Source: Nyssa sinensis (lineage: Eukaryota > Streptophyta > Magnoliopsida > Cornales > Nyssaceae). Taken from it: a stretch of 64,000 bases of DNA. The notes under the pieces were generated by a model, which made no database searches, was not told where the DNA came from, and saw only the letters and a program-made list of their open reading frames with translations. The position numbers and the translations under genes are program-made. Below are positions 51,101 through 61,064 of the stretch, piece after piece; the first letter of the stretch is position 1, and each line of letters opens with the position of its first letter. The DNA is taken from the NCBI GenBank assembly GCA_008638375.1, contig CM018035.1, forward strand, positions 37,566,824 through 37,630,823, given 5' to 3'.

Positions 51101-51465
51101 TAGGCTTCTACTTACTGAGTTTGTAGCTCACCCCTTACTAAATTTCTCAGGTGAGAATGCTATGGAACCACAGTAGGAGATCCAGAGCATAGGGAGACGG
51201 TTAAGGAGTACAGTAGAATACAGTAGTTCTCCCATGCACTCAGCCACCTAAAACGATGGTTTATGTTTAAGTTATGTTGGTTTATGTTTGGATTGGTCAG
51301 ACTTATTTTAGTTTTGGAACAATGATGTAATAAGACTTCCGCACTTTAATATTATGGTTATATTTCTTATTGTTATCATTGGTAAAAGAATGAAAAAAGT
51401 AGGAACGGCCATTGGGTCAGCCCCACGACACGAGATCCGCATAGGGTGGGTTTCGGGTCGTGACA
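48187..51465 (+). mobile_element. 5' LTR of element E
   Basis: 3279 bp, tgtaataccctgacc to gggtcgtgaca. It contains TA runs (48327-48500), a GA run (48620-48663), an A run (49250-49274), a tRNA-like module on the minus strand (49741-49808) and the shared tagctcacccc...tttctcaggtgag module at 51127-51155. No genes. Confidence 0.9.
49741..49808 (-). other. tRNA-like module inside the element E LTR
   Basis: Read on the minus strand it has ttggtggcacagtggctaag, close to an A-box, and ggttcaattcg (B-box, 49746-49756) about 45 bp further. It is antisense to the LTR and next to an AT-rich tract, as in the two minus-strand LTRs on the left. No intact cloverleaf is apparent. Confidence 0.5.
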
Positions 51466-51468
51466 GCT

Positions 51469-51480
51469 TGGTATCAGAGC
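51469..51480 (+). promoter_or_regulatory. Primer binding site (initiator tRNA-Met) of element E
   Basis: TGGTATCAGAGC, three bases after the LTR. Confidence 0.95.
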
Positions 51481-51638
51481 ACGGTTTTAAGGTGCTAGTG
51501 AGTCATGGGAGACAGGACTAGGACACTGCACTGTTACATCGAGAAATGAAGCGATAATAATACCGATACCCTTATAGTAAACCTTACGTAACTACTGACC
51601 ATTATCTTATGTAAATGTACGGGATGTCTTTTTCAGCA

Positions 51639-53682
51639 ATGGTTGACACAAGGACTACTGCAGCTGCAATGGAACGTATCGAGCGTTTGGAACAGTTAAT
51701 CGAGAGGGTTATCGAGGCCTTACCCCAGACTCAGGCAGGTATGAATCAAACGGGCACCAGCCAGCCAGGACAACAAGAGCTGCCAGTTAACTGTGGCCGC
51801 TAATCAGTCGGTACAGCAGGATACTAGCCAGCCAGCGCGACAGGGGCGGCCTGTCAACAGAGGTAACTTTCAGAGGGATGAGTATGATCTGGTGTTTCTC
51901 TATGAGCAATTCTAGAAGATGAAGCTGCCATCCTTTGACGGTACCCAGGGAGCCATAGCTGCAGAAGAGTGGCTCTTAGAGATGAACAGACTTTTTCGCA
52001 TCTTTCCATGCACTGAGACGCAGAAGGTGGCCTATGCCACATATCGGTTCAAGGGAGCTGCCCACAAATGGTGGATGCTTGAGGAGAGGAGACCAGGGAG
52101 CCGAACATGGATTGGCAGCGTTTTACGACAGTGTTCAATGACAAGTACTTTCCTCGTGAAGTGAAGAATCGAAAAATTGCTGAGTTCATGATACTTCAGT
52201 AGGGCAGTATGATAGTGGAATAGTATGAGGCCACATTCAATGAGTTGGCCAGATTTGCCTCAAATGTTATCAACAGTGAGGATCTTAAGGCCCGGAAGTT
52301 TGAGGAGGGGCTACGGTGGGCCATTAAGGACAGAGTGAGGTCTCAACGGTTACCTACTTTCAATGACGTAGTGGCCACTGCCAAAATCGTTGAGATGAGT
52401 GGTGAAGAGTTCGCCAAGAAACGGGCAAAGCAGAGGCCAAGTGGAGGTCAGAATCAGAGGGCAGGGTCTTTTTCCTCTAGGCAAGGACCCTCATTCACTA
52501 GACCCGGGACTGGATCCCGAACTATAGGGCCCAATTTGAGGAGGCCAAGCAAACCAGAGGGGACCGCAGCTAAATGCCCCAACTGCTAGAAGGAACACAA
52601 GGGCCAGTGTTTGAAGGACAGTAATGTTTGTTATTATTGTGGCCAGGCAGGACATTTCGCTCGGGAGTGTCCTTAGAATAACAGAGCCACTACCAGTATT
52701 GCTTCGGTTAGAGGACCAGCACCAGCACCGGCACCAGCACTCAAAGCACTAGCACCCGTATTTACAGCTACAATGAACAGGCCACCAAACCGCAGAAATG
52801 GACAGGGGAATGTTCCACAACAGCCCGGACGGGTTTTCGCCTTAATGCCAGGGGATATGCAAGCTTCGACTTCTGTGGTAGCAGGTACTCTTTTAGTTTG
52901 TGCACAGCCTGCCCATGTTTTATTTGATACTGGTTCTACGCACTCTTTTATATCCCCTACATATGCTGCTAAATTGAATAGATCGACAGAACCCCTAGGA
53001 TACTTACTTAATGTGATTGTACCATTGGGGAAATCATTAATGGGGGAGGCCATGTATAAGAATTGTGAGATACAGATTATAGGGGTGCCTTTATTTGCCG
53101 ATCTGATACCATTAGAAATATGTGGGTTTGACGTTATTCTCGGAATGAATTGGTTAACTGCAAATCATGCCACGATAGATTGTGTGACCAAGAGGGTGTT
53201 TATCCAGAGCCCCGGATTTCTGACCGTTGAATTTGAGGGGACTGGAGTGGTTGCTCCACCTTATTTTGTTTCTACTATACAGGCTAGTCGTTTACTCTGC
53301 AAGGGGTGCCATGGTTTCTTGTGTAGCATCCAGGACACCGAGTCACAGCAGCTAGTGTTAGATCAGATTCGCATTGCCAAGGAATTTCTTGAGGTGTTTT
53401 TGGATGATCTTCCAAGGATGCCTGTTGATCGTGAGATTGAGTTTAGCATTGATGTATTGCCAGGCACTGCACCGATATCTAAGACACCCTACCGAATGTC
53501 CCCAGCTGAGCTGAAGGAGTTAAAGTTACAGTTACAGGAACTATTAGACAAGGGTTTCATACGACCCAGTTCATCACCATGGGGTGCACCTGTACTGTTT
53601 GTCAAGAAGAAAGATGGGACTATGAGATTGTGCATCGACTACCGAGAATTGAATAAGGTCACCATCAAAAACAGGTATCCAC
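51639..53682 (+). pseudogene. gag-protease-RT fragment of element E
   Basis: Start at the ATG at 51639 (MVDTRTT), matching MVNTRQG of family A; an upstream in-frame ATG at 51615 is less likely. Gag core at 51919-52400, canonical zinc knuckle CYYCGQAGHFAREC near 52630, protease DTG near 52928 and [11 protein letters not shown] near 53130-53155, and the start of reverse transcriptase (RLCIDYREL near 53630). In-frame TAG codons lie at 51913, 52200, 52221, 52587 and 52674, and frame shifts near 51785 and 52085. Pol is open from 52677 to the junction at 53682, then reads about 44 codons into the family D LTR. Not functional. Confidence 0.87.
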
Positions 53683-54988
53683 TGTCACGACCCGAAACCC
53701 ACCCTAAGCGGATCACCGGATCGCGATCGCCGCCCCGAGACCCGAAGGCCCCGAGACAAGGCTCGCATCTGCAGCGGTATCGAATAGATGTGCTAAACAT
53801 GGTTGCGGAAGCGTGAAAAACTTTTTCTTTTCTTTTCTCATTTTTAAATTAGGCACATCCGTCCGATACTGCTGTTTCCATACATAGCATACATGGTTAC
53901 ACATTCAGAGTATAAAGAAAACTTAAAGACTTCATACTTTGATACAATACATATTCAGTTGCCCTGAGGGCCTATTACATATTCTTATTCTGTCTATTAA
54001 TACAAAACATACTACTAATGTTCATAGGTTCTTCAAAAGAAACTACTTAAACACATTCTTCCAAAAACAGCTAGACTCATCGTCGTTGTCCTTAAGACCC
54101 TGTCTGCTGCATCACCTGAAAGGGGGGTCCGAACAAAGTTCGGGTAAGCTAATCTAAGCTTGTGAGCAATTCTAGTGTTCGTCATGGGGTTTTCAATTAG
54201 CAGTAGTTTTTAGTACATAAGAGTGGTAAAGCATTCACTGCCAATTGCTTATACAATTTAGAATACAGAGTACATGCATTCTTAAAACAAATAGCTTTGA
54301 AACATTTTAAGTATTCAAGCTATACTTATACTTGTCAAATGGAGTGTATAACTCGGAACATATGCATTTCAAATAAATAGCTTTGAAACATTTAAAGCAT
54401 TCAAGCTAAACTCGTACTTCGATAAATAGAGTATATAACTCAAAACATATGCATTTCAAATGGCTTGAAAACATTTAAGATATTCAAGCAAAACTCGTAC
54501 TTCGATAAATAGAATATATAACTCAAAACATATGCATTTCAAAGGGCTTGAAAACATTTAAGATATTCAAGCAAAACTCGTACTTCGATAAATAGAGTAT
54601 ATAACTCAAAACATATGCATTTCAAATGGCTTGAAAACATTTAAGATATTCAAGCAAAACTCGTACTTCGATAAATAGAGTATAACTCAAACATATGCAT
54701 TTCAAATAACTTGGAAACATTTAAGGTATCCAAGCAAAACTCGTACTTCATCAGATAAAGTATATAACTTTAAATCACATCAATATGTATTTGAAAATGA
54801 GGGTAAAACCTGCTTTCATTTCCAAAATCACTTTGTTATCTTTTCTCTTTAATTAGGTGGAATCTATTTCAAACCAGACTCCCATTTTACTGCCAATACT
54901 GTCGATCTCATTTGCTTGGGGGATTAGATCCTGCTACCGGGCATTTACTGTTGAATCCCGAAGGATTTCAACATCACATAGGGTGGTA
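53683..54988 (-). mobile_element. Family D LTR, part left of the next insertion
   Basis: It starts tgtcacgacccgaaaccc, then diverges from family A (ctaagcggatcaccggatcg). It lies inside element E's reverse transcriptase (left flank tccac). It is cut by the A-like LTR at 54989, so its other end is outside the window. It holds a minisatellite at 54273-54790 and no coding sequence. Confidence 0.75.
54273..54790. repeat. Minisatellite, about six copies of an 80-90-bp unit
   Basis: The anchor tatgcatttc starts at 54361, 54448, 54531, 54614 and 54694, with diverged copies near 54273 and 54784. Spacings are 87, 83, 83, 80 and about 90 bp. Units include gaaaacatttaag, attcaagc and ctcgtacttcgataaatag. 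Central copies are nearly identical, outer ones diverged. Confidence 0.92.
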
Positions 54989-57900
54989 CTGTCACGACCC
55001 AAAATCCACCCTATGCGGATCTCGTGTCGCGGGGCCGACCCGAAAGCCGTCCCTACTTTTTCCATTCCTGTATCATAGTACTAATATGTAAAGTACTAAA
55101 ACCTCAAAACAATAACAGCGGAAGTCTTATCAGTAATAGTACATCAGCGGAAGTCTTTCAATACACAATGTTAGCGAAAGTCTTTACAATACATAGTATG
55201 GTTCTACATAAATAAATTAAGAACCAACATGACCAGCACCCGAGGGTGGTGAATACATGGGAGAACTAAAACATAAACTGATGCATTTTCTCAAACGTCC
55301 TTCTATGTCTTTAGACTCCTACCGGGGTCTCGCGGCATCAGTACCTGAAATGGGGGTGAGGAGGGTGGAATGAGCTACAAGAGCCCAGCAAGTAAATACA
55401 GATCTCTGACACTGGTATCGAGGATCATAAAAGAATATGAATCCAAGAATAAGAATATAATAGCCGATCATAAAAATCAAATGCTATAATAGCCAATGGA
55501 AACAGTTGCCATAAAGGCCAATAAACAATGGAACACAATGTACAATTAGGAGTAAGGGACATATCATCAACATGAAACTCTTAACATGTGAACAGTGGCA
55601 AATGAACAGTAGGATCACAATGTGGAATCAGTAGGAATGGCATAACAATGTTCTGGAATTCTCAACGATAATACAATAACAAGAAAGTACTGCCATTATA
55701 ATTGATCACAATAAATCAATCAAGGAATATCTTGCAATACAAGATAATCATAAGAACAATGTAATTCAACAATTTTAGTTGAACAATCGTATAGGAGATG
55801 CTTTTGTTCTGTGTCAGGGCTTGATATGCCCTCGGTCTTTGGGGGCCCGGTTTACCCCCTTCAGTGCATTCCAGTGTATGGCCACATGTCCGTTCACGGA
55901 CTCGACCCGAAGGTCTTCAGTGTTTTTAAAAGCATCGGATGGATATTGTGACTGAGCACAAATCCAGTATACATAAACATTTCATGATCATACATGATTC
56001 CATAGGAGTATATGAAAATGGAATATCATCAATTCAATGGAAACATAACAATAGGCATTTCAAAGCACGGTTCAACATGATAACAATGGTACAACAATAA
56101 ATCAATGTCCACCAGATAGAACAATATCACATTGTGGAGACAATAACATCAGATACGCTCAGGAGTACAAGTTTGGCAGTAAAAGAATGAACTTGGCTTG
56201 ATAACACCACATGGAAGAGAAAGGGTATCTACTTACCTCTAATGCGTTGCTAAATCAGTCTCCTGCAGGTTTGCCTTTTCCCGTTGAGTTCCCTATATAT
56301 CAGTAAATACGTTTCAGAATAATTTCTGTTCACCAGATTCTATGCCTTGCTATGATCAGTATTTCTAATACTTATTTAGACTTTTATATGTTCGTTGTTC
56401 TCGGAACCTCTTTTCATAATTTTGACATTACCAATGGATTCGGAAGGTTCATAATAATAAAAATTCACTAATTATTTAATTCAATCGGAGTCCATTTGAC
56501 TCACCTATGAAGTAGGGGTATTTTGGTCATTTTTACATGTCGTAACTTTTCGGGACTCTGTCTCGTGAAACGGACCTCACCATTGGACTCAGAGCATCCG
56601 AGATAATAAAAATTGACTATTCATTTGCCCTATTTGGACCTCGTTTGACCCACTTTTGAGTCAGGGGTATTTTTGTAAAATTAACATTTTTTCCTGTTGG
56701 GCCTTAGTGGAATTTTTCAAAACATTTGGGGCTGGTTCATAAATTTCATAAGCTGCGGTCTGAACCAGTTGGTTCAGACCCCAAAACCCTAAACCGGTCA
56801 GCCTTTCTCCTGAACCAAACGGTTCAGTTTCATTCAAGAACCGGAATACAATAACCCAATTCCCTATCCCTATCCATGGTTCGGTTAACCCCTAAACCCC
56901 ATCTCTATTTATTGTCTCTGCAACCAAACAGCCCAAAACCCATTTAAATTCAAAACCCAAAACGACACAGTATCATGCCCCATTCATATCCGGTCGGGTA
57001 CCGACCCGATCCGAACCCGGATCCGTCTAGACTTAACCCGATAACCCCCCACGCTTTTCCGGTCATCTCCCCCAAAGCTCCGGTGAGCAACAGTAGGGTT
57101 CCGTCACCTTCTCCGGTGACGGCAACCACTTTCCGATGGTTTTTAAACCCATTTTCAATGCAGTTTTATTCCCTTCACTTCAAGGATCTCGAATCCACCC
57201 TCGGTTTCCATTGAAGCCCTCCAAACCTTCACGAAATAGGGCCTAAATGTCTCCGGCCGACTTTCCGGCCAAGTGACATTTTTCATTTCCATGGTGTTCT
57301 AAGCACGGTTTTGACTCTAAAATTCTCCTAGTGTTTTTCTGCACTAGTATAGGTTGTTTCTACAAACTTTAAACAAGGTTTGATACATAAAATACCACAT
57401 GGCCGATTATTCCCTATAACCTGCAACTCCAGATTTCTCTATGGTTTCTCAACCTTTTAACCTGATTCTTTTTGCAAAATAATCCATATTTCATGCTTGT
57501 TTAGATCCTATAATCATATATAAGCTTTATGCTTTAAATCAAAATAACAGAACTGAAATCAATTACCTGGGTTTCGGATTTTGAGCTCATTGTGACTCTC
57601 CCACCTTTCTGTTTCTGAACCAATCTCTCTCTCTTCTTCTCCCCTTCCTTTCTTCCCTTAACCGACCCCCCAGTCGGTGGCCCTTGCCACTTGTAGCCAC
57701 GGTGGCAGCACACACATGCACACAAGACACCTCACACACATAGCTTTCTCTCTCTCTCTCTCTCCTCCTCACACGTTGCACCCTAACCCTCTTTTGCTGA
57801 TTTCCCACTCGGTGGCTTTGCCACCTCCTCATCATGCAAGGCCCACTTTACATACCTATTATATATATATATATATGCAACCGTATACACATATATACAT

Positions 57901-58233
57901 ATATAAATAATATTGTATTATATTATATATATATATCATCCAACCGTATATATATATATATATGATATTCATAATCATTTAGATTTACAATAAAAATTTA
58001 TACGTCGACATTCACTTGCACATTTTTCAATAAACTCGGCTTCCGGTGCAACGGCGGCCGGACACCCGTGACTGTTTGCCTCTCGTACCTATGCATCGTA
58101 ATTGAACAGTATAAATATAGTCTATTACGCATCCCCTTTTATTTATGTCATATAACGGCTCATAATTCGGGATTACATTTTGTAGCCCGGTCCAGCCCGG
58201 TGTACACGCTATATCCCGGGTTGGGATATTACA
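54989..58233 (-). mobile_element. A-like LTR (3' LTR of element F)
   Basis: 3245 bp, tgtcacgacccaaaatcc to gttgggatattaca. It follows the family A layout (three cagcggaagtc-type repeats near 55117-55177, inverted repeat near 56757, TA tracts near 57860-57960) but is clearly diverged from LTRs 1-3. A polypurine tract and interior follow on its right, so it is a 3' LTR rather than a solo LTR. Confidence 0.85.
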
Positions 58234-58246
58234 TTCTTACCCCCTT
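58234..58246 (-). promoter_or_regulatory. Polypurine tract of element F
   Basis: aagggggtaagaa on the minus strand abuts the LTR. The next 25 bp (ataagtttgtcc...aaactta) also match family A. Confidence 0.8.
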
Positions 58247-58366
58247 AAAAATAAGTTTGTCCCCAAACTTAACGATTCTAACTCGGTGGTTTTCGTGGTT
58301 CCTCTAACATCACAATATAACTTAAATAGGCTGTTACATTAACTAAATAAAGATTTTCTGCTGAGA

Positions 58367-58435
58367 ATCAAGTTTTACTGTCACGTTAGATCAAGTTTTA
58401 CAGTCACATCAGATCAAGTCTCACTGTCACATCTG
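58367..58435. repeat. 23-bp tandem repeat, three copies
   Basis: Units begin atcaagt at 58367, 58390 and 58413, each holding a ctgtcac- or cagtcac-like block. Local expansion in the F interior. Confidence 0.85.
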
Positions 58436-60094
58436 TAACTGTACTACCCTCTTTATAATTCCACGTATGCTTCAAAACCTTCCCATGAAACACAATTCCT
58501 TGCTATGGTTCTTTTCGGCTTCTATAATTTAAGACATCTTTTGATGAAGGAGATTTTAAAATTTCTAAACGTAGCTTGACAAAACTCTATCCATTCAGTC
58601 TACTAATATATCTAGGGTATATATATCACTTGAAATGATATTATGTGGAACTCATAGGGTTCACATCGACTTCTATGTATCATTTCCTCTACAATCAATC
58701 TGTTATTCTACTAATCGTTCCTTAACCTCAAGTCAGCTATGTAAGAGTATTTGTATCCATAGTCTATATTTAACATGTCCTGTATTTAACACGTTTCAAT
58801 GATAGTTCTCTTGACGGTCACGTAAGCAATGAGTCAATGGTCCAGGCGTTCAATTTCTACATTCAGTTAGTAACATATGGGACACATTAAATGTGTAACA
58901 TAACATAGAAGACAGACCAATCATAAGTAACCTAAAAGTATGATTTTCCAATATATATATTTTGATTAACTGTTACTTATCACCTGTATCACCTTTCAAG
59001 GTGTCATTCCTCTATCTAGATATCACAATTAATTTATTACCGTTTCAAGGTATTTTCATTTCATTTAGATATTACTGTCAAATTCACTACTTTTCAAAGC
59101 GTCATGTTTCCAATTCTATATTACATTCCATCCCTCAATGAGCACTAATCGTTTCCCTCGTTTATTATGAAACATAATTTAATTCTCACATATTCTTATT
59201 GTATAGAAAATCAACAAGTTCCTAATCCGTAAATAGAATTTCAATTCTCAATAACTCTCGTAATATAGATTGATCGTTCGATCATAAACATCAAGTCTGT
59301 AGACTAGATATAGTAATTTAATTCTTAAGGCTCCCTCCGTACAGAACAATCATCAACCATAACTCAATAAATATCCAGTACATGTTTCCATAAGATAAAA
59401 CAATCTTAAGGATTTCTAGATCCAATATTACTATGATTCCTTCCAAGCTTAACTACTATCTCCCATTGAAACCTCGTTGATTTATCTATATTTTACTCAA
59501 GACTCTTCATATTTCCCGATACGTCATCAATTTATTTAGAATATTAAGTCCCCTGTACTTACCCCCTTTAAGTTCCCTTACATACATAACAATCATCAAA
59601 TTGTAACCTAATGGACATTCATTATGTACCTTCATAAGACAAATAATCATTACGAATTATTTATTTCATTATTGCTATGATTCCCTCCAATTTCTTTTAA
59701 GTATGACTACTATTTCCTACTCAAGTTTCACTTCTCTGTCTATATCAGTTATCAAAACCTCCTTCAGTATTGTCAATGTCAAATCTCAAGAATTCTCATC
59801 ACTTATCCTTAAGTACACTACTATCCTTAAGGGTCACTAGTCAATAATCATAAATTTTCATTTTAATATGTAGTTGTTTTCCAAGACTAGTTGGCTTTTA
59901 ATATCTTAACTTGCTCTTGTCTTTGGACAGCCCCAATTCATTTAATGTGTTTCAATACACCAAGTTCTTTCTTGGATCAGTTAAACTATACGCTTATGAT
60001 CTGTACCTCTTACATTCTATGTATATTGTTCATTTCTAATGATTCCCCAGTGTATAGTATTCAGTGATAATGACTCTTTCAAGAGTTGCCATTT

Positions 60095-60144
60095 ATTCAA
60101 TCTCGTCTATCCAGTAATCATTCAATCTCGTCTATCCAGTAATC
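60095..60144. repeat. 25-bp direct duplication
   Basis: attcaatctcgtctatccag plus taatc occurs twice head to tail (60095 and 60120), identical. A recent local duplication. Confidence 0.9.
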
Positions 60145-61064
60145 ATTCTTATCTATAACAGTATGTAATTCATTTTAAAGATTATAAATCTTACATTTAT
60201 TCTATCATTGTTCCCTGAAATTTATTAATTATGAAATCACTTGGCTCATCAATATCTTTTAATTTTACAAGTGAATAATATGTCAATTTAACACTCATAT
60301 ATCTATGTTACATACTCTACTTATTTCATGCATAACATCTACCATCAATCATCATCCCCGAACAGTTAACATATAACCTTAGAGTTCTGTCTCTATGTTC
60401 AGCTAGTAGTAAATGTTGAAATTATAAATCAGTATGTAGAGTAATATTTAACAATATTGAGCATTTGTAAACAACTGTAAATAATACCTGCGACCACTGG
60501 TACAGTAGCCTAATCATCTCCCAATTCGCTGTAAAAGATCAATGGTCAGAATTCGCATACAAGTCTATCTATCATGTTAGGATTTACTCTATTTGGCATT
60601 AGTAATACCGGTGTATCAATCTCATCTCCTATGAACCATTATTTCAAAACTGTTTTAACACTAAATCTTTTAATACCAATTGAGCCTAAGAATTTGACTT
60701 AATGCTCCAATCATTTCCTAGCATCACTAGGTTTGGTAGGATAGATGTAGTGATATTGTAGCATTCTAATCCTCAAGTCCTTTGGGGTATACGTCATTCT
60801 AACAGTATCATAAAGGATTCGTAGTATCCAGATTGGGTAAGGTAGCACTGTGTGTTTCTCAGTTACCCTAGTTACATGATAAGGCGGCCGTTCCTCACCG
60901 GTAACAGAGGTCCTGATAGCACATCAGTGACGGTCAATTTTCCACATTTTCTCTTTTAACCGTTTACAATCACAATTATCCATTTTCATAATTTATATTC
61001 ACTCCTAATCTTCAGTCTCGATCTCTTCTACATCACTAGACCTAACTTCCAAGTATAGGTCACT

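Larger units (their letters stand above)
48187..53682 (+). mobile_element. Element E: plus-strand Ty3/gypsy retrotransposon, cut in reverse transcriptase
   Basis: 5' LTR 48187-51465, primer site 51469-51480, gag-pol from 51639 until the insertion of a family D LTR at 53683. It is inserted into the copia gag (left flank aaaac, 48182-48186). Its LTR end (ccgcatagggtgggtttcgg...tgaca) and its Gag/Pol are closely related to family A, but it lies on the opposite strand. The rest of pol and the 3' LTR are not in the window. Confidence 0.88.
58247..61064 (-). mobile_element. Non-coding interior of element F
   Basis: About 2.8 kb of AT-rich sequence after the polypurine tract. No open frame, protease, reverse transcriptase or integrase motif is visible, whereas family A has its pol stop within 50 bp of the tract. 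It may be a large non-coding retrotransposon derivative (LARD) or a heavily decayed interior. Around 60485-60530 the text acctgcgaccac...gtagcc loosely resembles antisense family A gag-protease near 21128-21150. Two small tandem repeats are noted separately. It is cut at 61065 by a family A LTR. Confidence 0.6.
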
